Shown piece after piece: positions 1 through 5,761 of a DNA stretch of 9,328 nucleotides (position 1 is its first letter; every line of letters begins with the position of its first letter). A model generated the notes under the pieces. It was not told the DNA's origin. It saw nothing but the letters and a program-made list of their open reading frames with translations, and did no database searches. The position numbers and the translations under genes were made by a program. Origin of the DNA: Candidatus Microgenomates bacterium (lineage in GTDB: Bacteria > Patescibacteriota > Microgenomatia > UBA1406 > GWC2-37-13). The stretch is from positions 1-9,328 of the forward strand of contig WFWI01000091.1 of NCBI GenBank assembly GCA_015491205.1. Reading direction: 5' to 3'.

Positions 1-2
1 AG

Positions 3-194
3 GTTGTGGTTGACGTTGAAAGTCAAACAGTAGAGGCACCTTCCTTAGGACTTAAGCGCTCCTTTGAGATTCCACCTTTTGCCAAGGAATGCTTTATCAA
101 AGGAGTTGACACAGTAGGCTACCTTCTGTCGCTTAAGGATAAGATTGAAGAGTACGAAAAACGTATGCATGATAAGGGTTGGCCAGGATATTAA
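3..194 (+). CDS. leuD: 3-isopropylmalate dehydratase small subunit, C-terminal fragment (cut by window edge)
   Basis: This is the last 63 codons of LeuD, the swivelling small subunit that with LeuC isomerises 2-isopropylmalate to 3-isopropylmalate in leucine synthesis. The reading frame is already open at the left edge, so the true start lies outside the window. The visible part holds the family's C-terminal signature: a short beta region (VVVDVESQTV), then FEIPPFAKECFIKGVDTVGYLL, where most LeuD proteins read F-x-x-x-x-F-x-x-x-C-L-L-x-G-L-D-x-I-G-L-T-L, then a charged helix (KDKIEEYEKRM). The protein ends about where LeuD normally ends. leuB follows 21 bp downstream on the same strand, which supports both the identification and an operon. 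The catalytic large subunit leuC is not visible. I am confident of the family. The closely related homoaconitase small subunit cannot be formally excluded from the tail alone. Confidence 0.85.
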   Translation, partial: VVVDVESQTVEAPSLGLKRSFEIPPFAKECFIKGVDTVGYLLSLKDKIEEYEKRMHDKGWPGY

Positions 195-215
195 AAATTT
201 TTCAATTTTAAATTT

Positions 216-1286
216 ATGAAAACATATAAAATTGCTCTTCTTCCAGGAGATGGAGTGGGGCCTGAGGTTATAAACTCAGCCTTAACTGTTTTAAAAAAAA
301 TTGAGGAAAAATTTGGAATAAAATTTGAGTTCAAAGAAGCCCTTGTTGGAGCGGTTGCTATTGAAAAAACAGGCTCAGCCTTGCCTGAGGAGACAATAAA
401 AACAGCCCTGGAGGCTGATGCTATACTTTTTGGAGCAGTAGGAGACCCAAAATTTGACAAAGACCCTTCTGCAAAAGTGAGGCCTGAGCAGGGGATTTTG
501 GGCTTGAGAAAGCTTTTAAACCTTTATGCAAACATCAGGCCAATAAAAACCTATGAATGCCTTTATCACAAAAGTCCTTTGAAAAAAGAAGTTGTTGAAG
601 GAGTTGACTTTGTAGTTGTGCGCGAACTTACTGGAGGAATATATTTTGGAGAGCCTCGGGGAAGAAGCGAGGATGGAAACAAAGCTTTTGACTCAATGGT
701 TTATTCAAGGGAAGAAATACGAAGGGCAGCAAAGGTAGCCTTCGAACTTGCTTTAAAGCGAAGAAAAAAACTAACCTTGGTTGATAAGGCAAACGTTTTG
801 GCAACCTCAAGGCTTTGGAGAGAGGAGATAAAAGAGTTTTCCAAAAACTACCCGGAGGTAGAAGTAGATTATCTTTACGTTGACAACGCTGCCATGCAAA
901 TCATAAAAAGACCTGCTGAGTTTGACGTGATTTTAACCACAAACATGTTTGGAGATATCTTGACAGATGAGGCCTCAGTTATAACAGGGTCTTTGGGCAT
1001 GCTTCCTTCAGCCTCGATAGGAGAAAGGGACGGAAAAAAGCGCGGGCTTTTTGAGCCAATACACGGCTCGTACCCAAAAGCAGCGGGAAAAAACGTTGCC
1101 AACCCAACAGGGCAGATATTATCAGCTGCTTATATGCTGCGGTTTTTAGGAGAGGATAAAGCAGCGCAGGCAGTTGAGAAGGCAGTGGATAAAGTTTTGG
1201 GAAAAGGAGTTTTTACGCGCGATATTGATTCCCAAAATTATGTCTCCTGCAGTAGGTTTGGGGAAGAAGTGGCAAGAGAGATATAA
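216..1286 (+). CDS. leuB: 3-isopropylmalate dehydrogenase
   Basis: LeuB oxidatively decarboxylates 3-isopropylmalate to 2-oxoisocaproate, the third step of leucine synthesis, in the cytoplasm. At 356 aa it is normal length. The N-terminal Rossmann-like motif LPGDGVGPEV is at 9-18. The substrate-binding arginines are R98, R108 (LGLRKLLNLYANIRP) and R136 (VVRELTGGIYFGEPRG, with Tyr143). DKANVLATSRLWRE at 190-203 carries Lys191. The metal-binding aspartates are D223, D247 and D251 (DNAAMQ; MFGDILTDEAS). The C-terminal EPIHGSYPKAAGKNVANP loop (280-297) binds the coenzyme. Oddly, the Asp-Ile that usually grips the NAD ribose (PDIAG) is Lys-Ala here. The overall motif style (KSPL, ELTGGIYFGEPRGR, RRKKLTLVDKANVLATSRLWRE, GSYP.AAGK) resembles Bacteroidetes-type LeuB, so acquisition by transfer is possible. 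ATG 216 is the only sensible start. No Shine-Dalgarno is seen, and it probably rides on the leuD transcript. Confidence 0.97.
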   Translation: MKTYKIALLPGDGVGPEVINSALTVLKKIEEKFGIKFEFKEALVGAVAIEKTGSALPEETIKTALEADAILFGAVGDPKFDKDPSAKVRPEQGILGLRKLLNLYANIRPIKTYECLYHKSPLKKEVVEGVDFVVVRELTGGIYFGEPRGRSEDGNKAFDSMVYSREEIRRAAKVAFELALKRRKKLTLVDKANVLATSRLWREEIKEFSKNYPEVEVDYLYVDNAAMQIIKRPAEFDVILTTNMFGDILTDEASVITGSLGMLPSASIGERDGKKRGLFEPIHGSYPKAAGKNVANPTGQILSAAYMLRFLGEDKAAQAVEKAVDKVLGKGVFTRDIDSQNYVSCSRFGEEVAREI

Positions 1287-1430
1287 AATAAAAATTCCAA
1301 ATCCCAAATTCCAATGACCAAACAAATTCCAATTACCAAATTTTCAAATTACCAAAACGTTTGGGTCATTGGGTGATTGGAATTTAGAAATTGTTTGGGA
1401 TTTGGTGCTTGGAATTTGGGATTTTTATTA
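1287..1430. repeat. Heptad-repeat inverted array (AATTCCAAATCCC type) between convergent leuB and hepT
   Basis: The whole 144-bp gap is low-complexity sequence built from degenerate 7-nt units ending in CCAA(A): attccaa, atcccaa, attccaa, tgaccaa and so on. In the right half the units run in the opposite orientation (ttggaat, ttgggat). Positions 1301-1314 and 1409-1422 are a perfect 14-bp inverted match (atcccaaattccaa), with patchier pairing inward, so the RNA can fold into a long imperfect hairpin. The right arm is followed by ATTTTTATTATT on the plus strand, and the left arm by TTTTTATTTTAT on the minus strand. The structure could therefore end transcription from both leuB and hepT. The terminator role is inference. 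The repeat structure is read directly from the sequence. Confidence 0.8.
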
Positions 1431-1769
1431 TTAGTACTCCTCAAGTATTTTTTTAATTTCAATTTTAAACGGGGGGAGTTCTTTTCGAACAGTTTTCCAT
1501 ACCCTCTCCATCGAAATTCCAAAATATGCATGCACAAGCACATCCCTCATGCCTGCGATTTTCCGCCATGGGATTTGAGGATATTTTTTTCTCAATCTAA
1601 CAGGCAGATTTTTTACAGCTTCTCCGATGATTTCTAACCTTTTTATTACTGCATCTTGCTTTTCTGTATTAGCCAAGAATTCGCTCTTGGAAATACCCTT
1701 GATGTACTCTTCAATTTTTTCCAGACTTTCCAGGATATCCAATAAGTACACTTTAACTTCCCTGCTCAT
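1431..1769 (-). CDS. hepT: HEPN-domain RNase toxin of the HepT (DUF86) family
   Basis: This small all-helical protein (112 aa from this start) is the HEPN partner of the upstream nucleotidyltransferase. In characterised MntA/HepT systems HepT cleaves RNA and is silenced when MntA adds AMP to a tyrosine in the RX4HXY motif. That motif is intact here as R75-DVLV-H80-A-Y82, preceded by the family's typical I-x-G-M context (IAGMRDVLVHAYFG). The N-terminal YLLDILESLEKIEEYIKG helix and the EIIGEAVKNLP segment are also characteristic. I prefer ATG 1769, which has a weak AAAGGG ribosome site 6 nt upstream. A GTG at 1787 would add six residues and lengthen the overlap with mntA from 17 to 35 bp. The overlap means the two are co-translated. 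It is convergent with leuB. The family is certain; toxicity is inferred from the family. Confidence 0.92.
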   Translation of the reverse strand: MSREVKVYLLDILESLEKIEEYIKGISKSEFLANTEKQDAVIKRLEIIGEAVKNLPVRLRKKYPQIPWRKIAGMRDVLVHAYFGISMERVWKTVRKELPPFKIEIKKILEEY

Positions 1770-2046
1770 AAATGACCCTTTCTTCACTTAATATTTGCCT
1801 TCTTATAGAAGGTTTTATGGCTTTATATTCAAGTATATCCACTTTTCTTCCCAAGGTTTTTTCTAATTCGAGTTTTAGACCGATTATATCGAGTAAGCTT
1901 TTATCCTCTGGGAGTTTAAGTAGAAAATCCACGTCGCTTTTTTTATTGTACTTTCCTCTTACAATTGAGCCAAATACAGCGGCCTTTTTTACTCCGTGGT
2001 TTTTCAAAATGCCCCGAATTTTTGCTTTTAATTTGGTGATCCTCAT
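1753..2046 (-). CDS. mntA: Minimal nucleotidyltransferase (MNT) antitoxin of the MntA/HepT pair
   Basis: This 97-aa protein of the DNA polymerase beta-like nucleotidyltransferase superfamily is the partner of HepT. The catalytic signature is complete: G26-S27 and R30-G31 in FGSIVRG, the metal aspartates D38 and D40 (KSDVDFLL), and the third carboxylate D70 (KVDIL). This matches the GSX10DXD motif used by MntA antitoxins to AMPylate HepT, with ATP as donor. It lacks any extra substrate-binding domain, as expected for MNT proteins. It is first in a two-gene minus-strand operon with hepT, overlapping it by 17 bp. ATG 2046 is preceded by TGTTAAAAT, an extended -10 box ending 7 nt before the start, so the mRNA is predicted to be leaderless. 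Such pairs act as stress or anti-phage modules and are common in accessory DNA. Confidence 0.93.
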   Translation of the reverse strand: MRITKLKAKIRGILKNHGVKKAAVFGSIVRGKYNKKSDVDFLLKLPEDKSLLDIIGLKLELEKTLGRKVDILEYKAIKPSIRRQILSEERVIYEQGS

Positions 2047-2053
2047 AACTTAG

Positions 2054-2062
2054 ATTTTAACA
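2054..2062 (-). promoter_or_regulatory. Extended -10 promoter of mntA-hepT
   Basis: Read on the minus strand this is TG-T-TAAAAT, one mismatch from the extended -10 consensus TGnTATAAT. Seven bases (2047-2053) separate it from the mntA ATG, so initiation would fall at or within about a base of the start codon. The -35 position 17 bp upstream (TTTCAG) is poor, which is tolerable with an extended -10. It lies next to the lemA promoter on the other strand within a 55-bp divergent gap. Confidence 0.55.
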
Positions 2063-2066
2063 TTTC

Positions 2067-2095
2067 TTGCAAAATGCTGAAAGGGTTAGTAAAAT
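2067..2095 (+). promoter_or_regulatory. lemA promoter, predicted leaderless
   Basis: TTGCAA (2067-2072), a 17-bp spacer and TAAAAT (2090-2095) give 4/6 and 5/6 matches to the sigma-70 consensus at ideal spacing. Only six bases (tataac) remain before the ATG at 2102, so the transcript should begin at or next to the start codon. The -35 region overlaps the upstream zone of the mntA promoter on the opposite strand. Confidence 0.55.
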
Positions 2096-2101
2096 TATAA
2101 C

Positions 2102-2656
2102 ATGATGAATCCCTTTTTGATTGTCCTTATAATCTTCGGTGCTTTGGCGCTTTTTGTGGTTTTGACCTATAATACTCTTGTTGTTTTAAAAAACAGGATA
2201 AAGGAGGCGGCCTCTTCCATTGATGTCCAGCTTAAACGCCGGGCTGATCTTATCCCGAATTTGGTTGAGACAGTCAAGGGCTATGCTGCCCACGAAAAGG
2301 GCCTTTTTGAGAACGTTACCAAAGCCCGCTCAGCGCTTTTGTCAGCCAAGACCATGCACGAGAAGGCTCAGGCTGATAATATGCTAACTGCTACCTTAAA
2401 ATCCCTTTTTGCTGTAGCTGAAAATTATCCTGAGCTTAAGGCAAATAAAAATTTTCTTGAACTTCAGCGCCAGCTTGAAGATACTGAGGACAAAATAGCC
2501 TACGCGCGCCAGTTTTACAATGCGACTGTTTTAGAGTATAATAATAAGATACAAACTTTTCCGACTAATATTGTAGCTGGTTTTTTTGGGTTCAAAGAGG
2601 AAGAATTTTTCGAAGCTGAGGAAGGGGAGAGGGAAAAGGTGGAAGTGAAGTTTTAA
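2102..2656 (+). CDS. lemA: LemA family membrane protein
   Basis: LemA is a small protein with one N-terminal membrane helix (about residues 4-24, FLIVLIIFGALALFVVL) followed by a helical bundle. At 184 aa it is normal length. Hallmarks are YNTLVVLKNRIKEAASSIDVQLKRRADLIPNLVETVKGYAAHE (23-65) and the segment ENYPELKANKNFLELQRQLEDTEDKIAYARQFYNATVLEYNNKIQTFPTNIVAGFFGF near the C-terminus. Its biochemical role is not settled, but it very often sits next to htpX, as here, suggesting work at the membrane with that protease. The gene begins with two ATG codons (2102, 2105), and I use the first. No Shine-Dalgarno is seen. The promoter's -10 box ends 6 nt before the ATG. Confidence 0.95.
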   Translation: MMNPFLIVLIIFGALALFVVLTYNTLVVLKNRIKEAASSIDVQLKRRADLIPNLVETVKGYAAHEKGLFENVTKARSALLSAKTMHEKAQADNMLTATLKSLFAVAENYPELKANKNFLELQRQLEDTEDKIAYARQFYNATVLEYNNKIQTFPTNIVAGFFGFKEEEFFEAEEGEREKVEVKF

Positions 2657-2660
2657 AGAA

Positions 2661-2767
2661 AACTCAAAACTCAAATCTCAAATGTCAAAACCACAACTCA
2701 AATCTTAAATCTATCAAGTTTTGAGTTTTAAGCTGTGGATTTGAGTTTTGAGATTTGAGTTTTGACA
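2661..2767. repeat. Heptad-repeat hairpin (AACTCAA type) between lemA and htpX
   Basis: Units such as actcaaa, tctcaaa and tgtcaaa run rightward from 2661, and their reverse complements fill 2732-2765. Positions 2664-2682 and 2747-2765 are a perfect 19-bp inverted repeat. Extending inward to 2697/2732 keeps 11 of the next 15 pairs, leaving a loop of about 34 nt. The right arm is followed by ACATTTTTCT and then the htpX ATG at 2775, so a terminator-like hairpin with a T-run sits nine bases from a start codon inside what is usually a co-transcribed pair. Confidence 0.85.
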
Positions 2768-2774
2768 TTTTTCT

Positions 2775-3668
2775 ATGGTTTCACCTTACACTCTCATTTC
2801 ACAAAACAGGCTTAAAACTTATCTTTTGCTTTTTGGGTTTATTGTCTTTTTTTCTGGAGTATTTTATATTCTTGGCGTAATTTTTAACTCTCGCCTGAGC
2901 TTTTTTATTACTGGGTTTGTTTTTTCACTTTTAGGTTCTTTTTCAAGTTATTGGTGGAGTGATAAAATCGTACTTAAGCTTACAGGTGCAAAGCCAGCCA
3001 ATAAAAAGGAGCACTTTGATTTTTACACAGCCGCTGAGAACTTGTCTTTGGCAGCAGGATTGCCAATGCCAAAGCTTTATGTTATAGAGGATGATGCGCC
3101 AAACGCTTTTGCCACAGGGAGGAGCCCTAAAAACGCTGCGGTTGCAGCTACAACAGGATTGTTGAAAAGGTTGAATAGGTCTGAGATTGAAGGGGTAGTA
3201 GCCCATGAGCTTGCTCATATTAAAAATTATGACGTTTTGCTTTCTACAGTTGTTGCTGTGTTAGTTGGTACACTAGGAATGGTTGTTGATATGGCGCTTA
3301 ACTCTGTTTGGTTTATGGGGAGTAATGATGATAGGAGGGAGAGTGGTATTAGAATTTTATTCTTTATTCTTTTCTCTGCACTCGCGTACTTTATTGGGAT
3401 GATTATACAATTTGCTATTTCCCGAAGAAGAGAGCTTTTGGCTGATGCTACAGGCGTGATGATAACGCGTAATCCCCAGGGCCTTATTAGTGCTTTGAAA
3501 AAAATCTCTGCCTATCCAAAACAGGTTGAAACTTCTCCTTCCCTTGCTCACCTTTACTTTTTCAACCCGCTTGATAAGAAAAGAATTGGGAAGTTTATGG
3601 CCAACCTTTTTTCCACCCACCCACCGGTTGAAGAGAGGATAAAGGCACTGGAGAAACTTATGAAATAA
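2775..3668 (+). CDS. htpX: HtpX-like membrane-bound zinc metalloprotease (M48B)
   Basis: HtpX is an inner-membrane M48 protease that degrades misfolded membrane proteins with its active site facing the cytoplasm. At 297 aa it matches the family. Two N-terminal membrane helices span about 15-34 and 41-60. A substrate-facing region carries GLPMPKLYVIEDDAPNAFATG (95-115). The zinc motif HELAH is at 144-148 (EGVVAHELAHIKNYD), and the third ligand Glu220 is in RRRELLADA. Two further helices lie at about 155-180 and 193-215, and the C-terminus has FSTHPPVEERIKAL (279-292). Nothing catalytic is missing. ATG 2775 aligns with the usual N-terminus (YTLISQNRLKTYLLL). No ribosome site or separate promoter is evident. 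The preceding hairpin suggests that lemA transcripts only partly read through. It is convergent with the DAHP-synthase-like gene. Confidence 0.96.
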   Translation: MVSPYTLISQNRLKTYLLLFGFIVFFSGVFYILGVIFNSRLSFFITGFVFSLLGSFSSYWWSDKIVLKLTGAKPANKKEHFDFYTAAENLSLAAGLPMPKLYVIEDDAPNAFATGRSPKNAAVAATTGLLKRLNRSEIEGVVAHELAHIKNYDVLLSTVVAVLVGTLGMVVDMALNSVWFMGSNDDRRESGIRILFFILFSALAYFIGMIIQFAISRRRELLADATGVMITRNPQGLISALKKISAYPKQVETSPSLAHLYFFNPLDKKRIGKFMANLFSTHPPVEERIKALEKLMK

Positions 3669-3742
3669 AGCGCAAAGTGCAAAGCGAAAAGCTTTGAGTT
3701 TTAAATTGTAGTTTTTACTTTTGCGCTTTGCGTTTTGCGCTT
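3668..3742. repeat. Inverted repeat (GCGCAAAGTGCAAA type) between convergent genes, probable bidirectional terminator
   Basis: The left arm 3668-3690 and right arm 3719-3742 are inverted copies of heptad-like units (gcgcaaa, gtgcaaa, gcgaaaa), pairing at about 18 of 21 positions with a 28-nt loop. The element fills nearly the entire gap between the stop codons of htpX (plus) and the DAHP-synthase-like gene (minus). It is the third member of the same repeat style in the window but has a different unit sequence. A terminator role for both genes is likely from its position. Confidence 0.75.
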
Positions 3743-3743
3743 C

Positions 3744-4745
3744 TTATCTTCCTTCTATTTCCCTAAACTCCGCAATTCTCTTTACCATTTCCTCAAGTTC
3801 TTTTAAAGCAATGTGTTGTTCAGTGTCGGTTTTTGAGCGGCCGGCCTCAACCAAAATTCCATCGTAAAGATAGCTCCCGTCCTCAAGCTTCATTTTCATG
3901 GCTTTGACGGTTGCTGGCACAATCTCCTCTTTCATCGTTGGGCCGTGAGAGTGGCTTGGATCAAAGAAAAGGGAACACCCTGTTGCTTTTTTTACCCTTT
4001 TTGCAATGTAATGCACTGGAGCGTTGCGATAATCTCCTTTTTCCGGCACATCCACTCCTCGATGAATAAGGATAGTTTTTTGGGGGAGGTTGGCATAAGA
4101 GACCAGTCCTTTCCAGGTTTTTTCCAAAGTTGTCTCACCTTTAAACTCCCTAGTGTTTGCTTTAGACAAATGTTCTCCTACCCATTTTGGATTTTTTATA
4201 CCAACAAACCAGTTATTTTTCCTTGCATAGGCTGACATTACAAGAAGTGGCCAGCCAAGCTGGTTGACAGCTGGATTCCAGATCATAAGCTTGTCTTCAA
4301 ATACAGGATCCTCAAAAAACTCAAGCTGCAAAAGAGGCTCCATAACCTCGGTTGCCACCAAAAGGCCAGTGTCTTTGACAATCTTTTTGGCAATTTCAAC
4401 TGACTCTGGAGTGGAAAGGTGGCAGCAGCAGCCTCCGGAAAGTTTCACTTCCAAGTTTTCCATAAAAGTTTTAAAATCTATGCCCATTCCTTCACCTTTT
4501 GGGTTAAATTTAGTGCGGGATTTGAGGCCAACAACTCGCGTGCCCCAGATAGCAGGCCTGCCATTTACCTTAATTTCTGCAATTTTATAAATGTCTTTGA
4601 TATTGTCTTTATCAACAGAGCATGGGCCAGCAATGATTCTTACTTTTTGAATTTTCCATTTCGAACCTGCGGGGTTCGGAATGGACCGATTTGATGCTCT
4701 GTTTCGAACCTGCGGGGTTAGATTTGGATTTTTAGGCTTTTTCAT
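3744..4745 (-). CDS. DAHP synthase-like (class I DAHP/KDO8P synthase superfamily) PEP-condensing aldolase
   Basis: The protein has 333 aa and a TIM barrel of the DAHP synthetase I/KDSA fold. This fold joins phosphoenolpyruvate to a phosphosugar; with erythrose 4-phosphate this is the first shikimate step. Motifs in order: AGPCS (39-43) with metal Cys42; KSRT (75-78), like the KPRT PEP-binding motif of DAHP synthases; IKNP (183-186) with the active-site Lys184; HRG (228-230); FDPSHSHG (261-268) with metal His265; and the C-terminal carboxylates Glu300 and probably Asp307 (VEAGRSKTDTEQ). The Glu-Asp spacing is shorter than the usual EVHPNPEKALSD loop, so the substrate may differ from E4P. Residues 5-30 are a non-conserved extension encoded by two copies of a palindromic repeat. 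The ATG overlaps the pfkB stop by 4 nt (ATGA), implying translational coupling. The superfamily is firm; the exact reaction is uncertain. Confidence 0.85.
   Translation of the reverse strand: MKKPKNPNLTPQVRNRASNRSIPNPAGSKWKIQKVRIIAGPCSVDKDNIKDIYKIAEIKVNGRPAIWGTRVVGLKSRTKFNPKGEGMGIDFKTFMENLEVKLSGGCCCHLSTPESVEIAKKIVKDTGLLVATEVMEPLLQLEFFEDPVFEDKLMIWNPAVNQLGWPLLVMSAYARKNNWFVGIKNPKWVGEHLSKANTREFKGETTLEKTWKGLVSYANLPQKTILIHRGVDVPEKGDYRNAPVHYIAKRVKKATGCSLFFDPSHSHGPTMKEEIVPATVKAMKMKLEDGSYLYDGILVEAGRSKTDTEQHIALKELEEMVKRIAEFREIEGR
4655..4719. repeat. Two copies of an 18-bp palindromic element inside the DAHP-synthase-like N-terminus
   Basis: The 18-mer tttcgaacctgcggggtt occurs at 4659-4676 and again at 4702-4719, 43 bp apart. 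Around the first copy 4655-4667 pairs with 4673-4685 (13 bp with one wobble, 5-nt loop). Around the second copy the flanking arms no longer pair. Because 43 is not a multiple of three, the two copies are read in different frames on the coding strand, giving TPQVRN and NPAGSK in the protein's non-conserved N-terminal extension. Confidence 0.8.
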
Positions 4746-5710
4746 AAAGATTTAAATTTTAAACTTTTAACAATATCTGTCAACTTGATTTTGTTTTTTT
4801 TGAGAGTGTTTTCATCAGTCTCCTTTTTTGTAGGTAGGGCGATTGAAGTACCAAGTTTTTGACACTGGAGCGCAGCCACTTTGTTTGCAAAGTCAATGGC
4901 TTGGAAAAGAGAGTTGCCTTTAAGTAGAGCATGGGCAAAGGCAGCTCTAAAAACATCGCCCGCGCCTGAGACATCCTTTACTTTTGCTTTATAGGAAGGG
5001 AAAAGTTTCAAGGTCCTTTCTATGTACGATCGTGCGCAGGAAAGACCATTGAGAGTTGGGTTTACAAGCAAAGTGCCAAAGCGGGAGCAGGTTAGAATAA
5101 TTTGTTTTTTTAGTTGTTTTTTCATATTTTCTATCGCTTTTGAAAAAGAGCTTTTATCAAAAAGGTGCAAAGCTTCATAAGGGAGGATTGGGTATTTGAC
5201 AAGCGAGAGAATCCGCAAAGTTCTGCTAGAAACCTCAGTTGAGGGGTCAAAAATAATAGGAGCGTTTGGCTTCTTAAAAGTTAAAATTTGATCAAAGACT
5301 CCAGTTTGATGTCTGTCCATAAGGATAAGATCAGCGGCCTTTATAAGGGAAGGGTCAAGCCTGTTTATTGGTTTTGAAGGAGTAGAGTCCTTTATGATTG
5401 TTCGCTCATTTCCGTTTCCATTTACAAGCACGATGTTTTTTTGCGTTTTGCTCTGAAAAAAGGGGACAAGTTTTACTCCTTCTTTTTCAAGAGTTTTTTT
5501 TATTTCATATCCTTCTTTGTCTTTGGCAAGGCTGGTGGCAAAAAAGACTTTGTGGGAAAGCCGGGATAGAAGAATTGCGCCAAGGGCAGCTGGTCCGCCT
5601 ATTGAAAAAAGAGTTTTTTTGCTGTTAATCTTTTCGCCTTGCAAGAGGTCTTTTGTTAAGAGTATTATTTCATCAAAGACGACTTGTCCAATTGCTAGAA
5701 CTGTTGGCAT
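4742..5710 (-). CDS. PfkB (ribokinase) family carbohydrate kinase
   Basis: This 322-aa cytoplasmic ATP-dependent kinase belongs to the ribokinase/PfkB family, which phosphorylates sugars, nucleosides or related alcohols. The N-terminal strand VLAIGQVVFDEI (4-15) and the Gly-Gly motif FSIGGPAALGAILLSRL (36-51) form the substrate side. The C-terminal signature DVSGAGDVFRAAFAHALLKG (246-265) includes the anion hole and the catalytic base Asp252. Family length is normal. The specificity cannot be read from the sequence: the second Gly-Gly motif residue usually followed by Asn is Ala-Leu here, so ribose or fructose specificity should not be assumed. The stop overlaps the start of the DAHP-synthase-like gene, so the kinase may make that enzyme's phosphosugar acceptor (inference). 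No Shine-Dalgarno precedes ATG 5710. A strong hairpin plus T-run ends about 10-16 nt before it. Confidence 0.92.
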   Translation of the reverse strand: MPTVLAIGQVVFDEIILLTKDLLQGEKINSKKTLFSIGGPAALGAILLSRLSHKVFFATSLAKDKEGYEIKKTLEKEGVKLVPFFQSKTQKNIVLVNGNGNERTIIKDSTPSKPINRLDPSLIKAADLILMDRHQTGVFDQILTFKKPNAPIIFDPSTEVSSRTLRILSLVKYPILPYEALHLFDKSSFSKAIENMKKQLKKQIILTCSRFGTLLVNPTLNGLSCARSYIERTLKLFPSYKAKVKDVSGAGDVFRAAFAHALLKGNSLFQAIDFANKVAALQCQKLGTSIALPTKKETDENTLKKNKIKLTDIVKSLKFKSL

Positions 5711-5720
5711 GGGTTATAGC

Positions 5721-5761
5721 TAAAAAAAGGCCCCCCGCCTAAAACGGCGGGGGGCCTTAAA
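5721..5761 (-). terminator. GC-rich intrinsic terminator in the pfkB leader
   Basis: Stem 5727-5739 with 5746-5758 is a perfect 13-bp pairing (aaggccccccgcc), loop taaaac. On the minus strand it is followed by seven T residues, the classic intrinsic terminator form. On the plus strand there is no T-run, so it acts leftward only. It lies downstream of the glycosidase-like gene and just upstream of pfkB. No room remains for a promoter between it and the pfkB ATG, so pfkB transcription must pass through it. Confidence 0.9.

Noticed and set aside
1377..1637. 86-codon plus-strand frame starting in the heptad repeat
   Set aside because: It begins in low-complexity repeat and runs antisense to hepT, whose motifs are intact.
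4264..4694. Plus-strand open frames across the DAHP-synthase-like gene
   Set aside because: They are shadows of a strongly conserved minus-strand gene, with no motifs, promoters or ribosome sites of their own.
4655..4719. tRNA gene suggested by GGTTCGAAA on the minus strand
   Set aside because: Only a T-loop-like string is present; there is no acceptor stem, D arm or anticodon arm, and the region is coding.
5711..5720. TATAAC just before the pfkB ATG as a -10 box
   Set aside because: Only two bases separate it from the ATG, which would put initiation inside the coding region, and its -35 would fall in the GC-rich hairpin.
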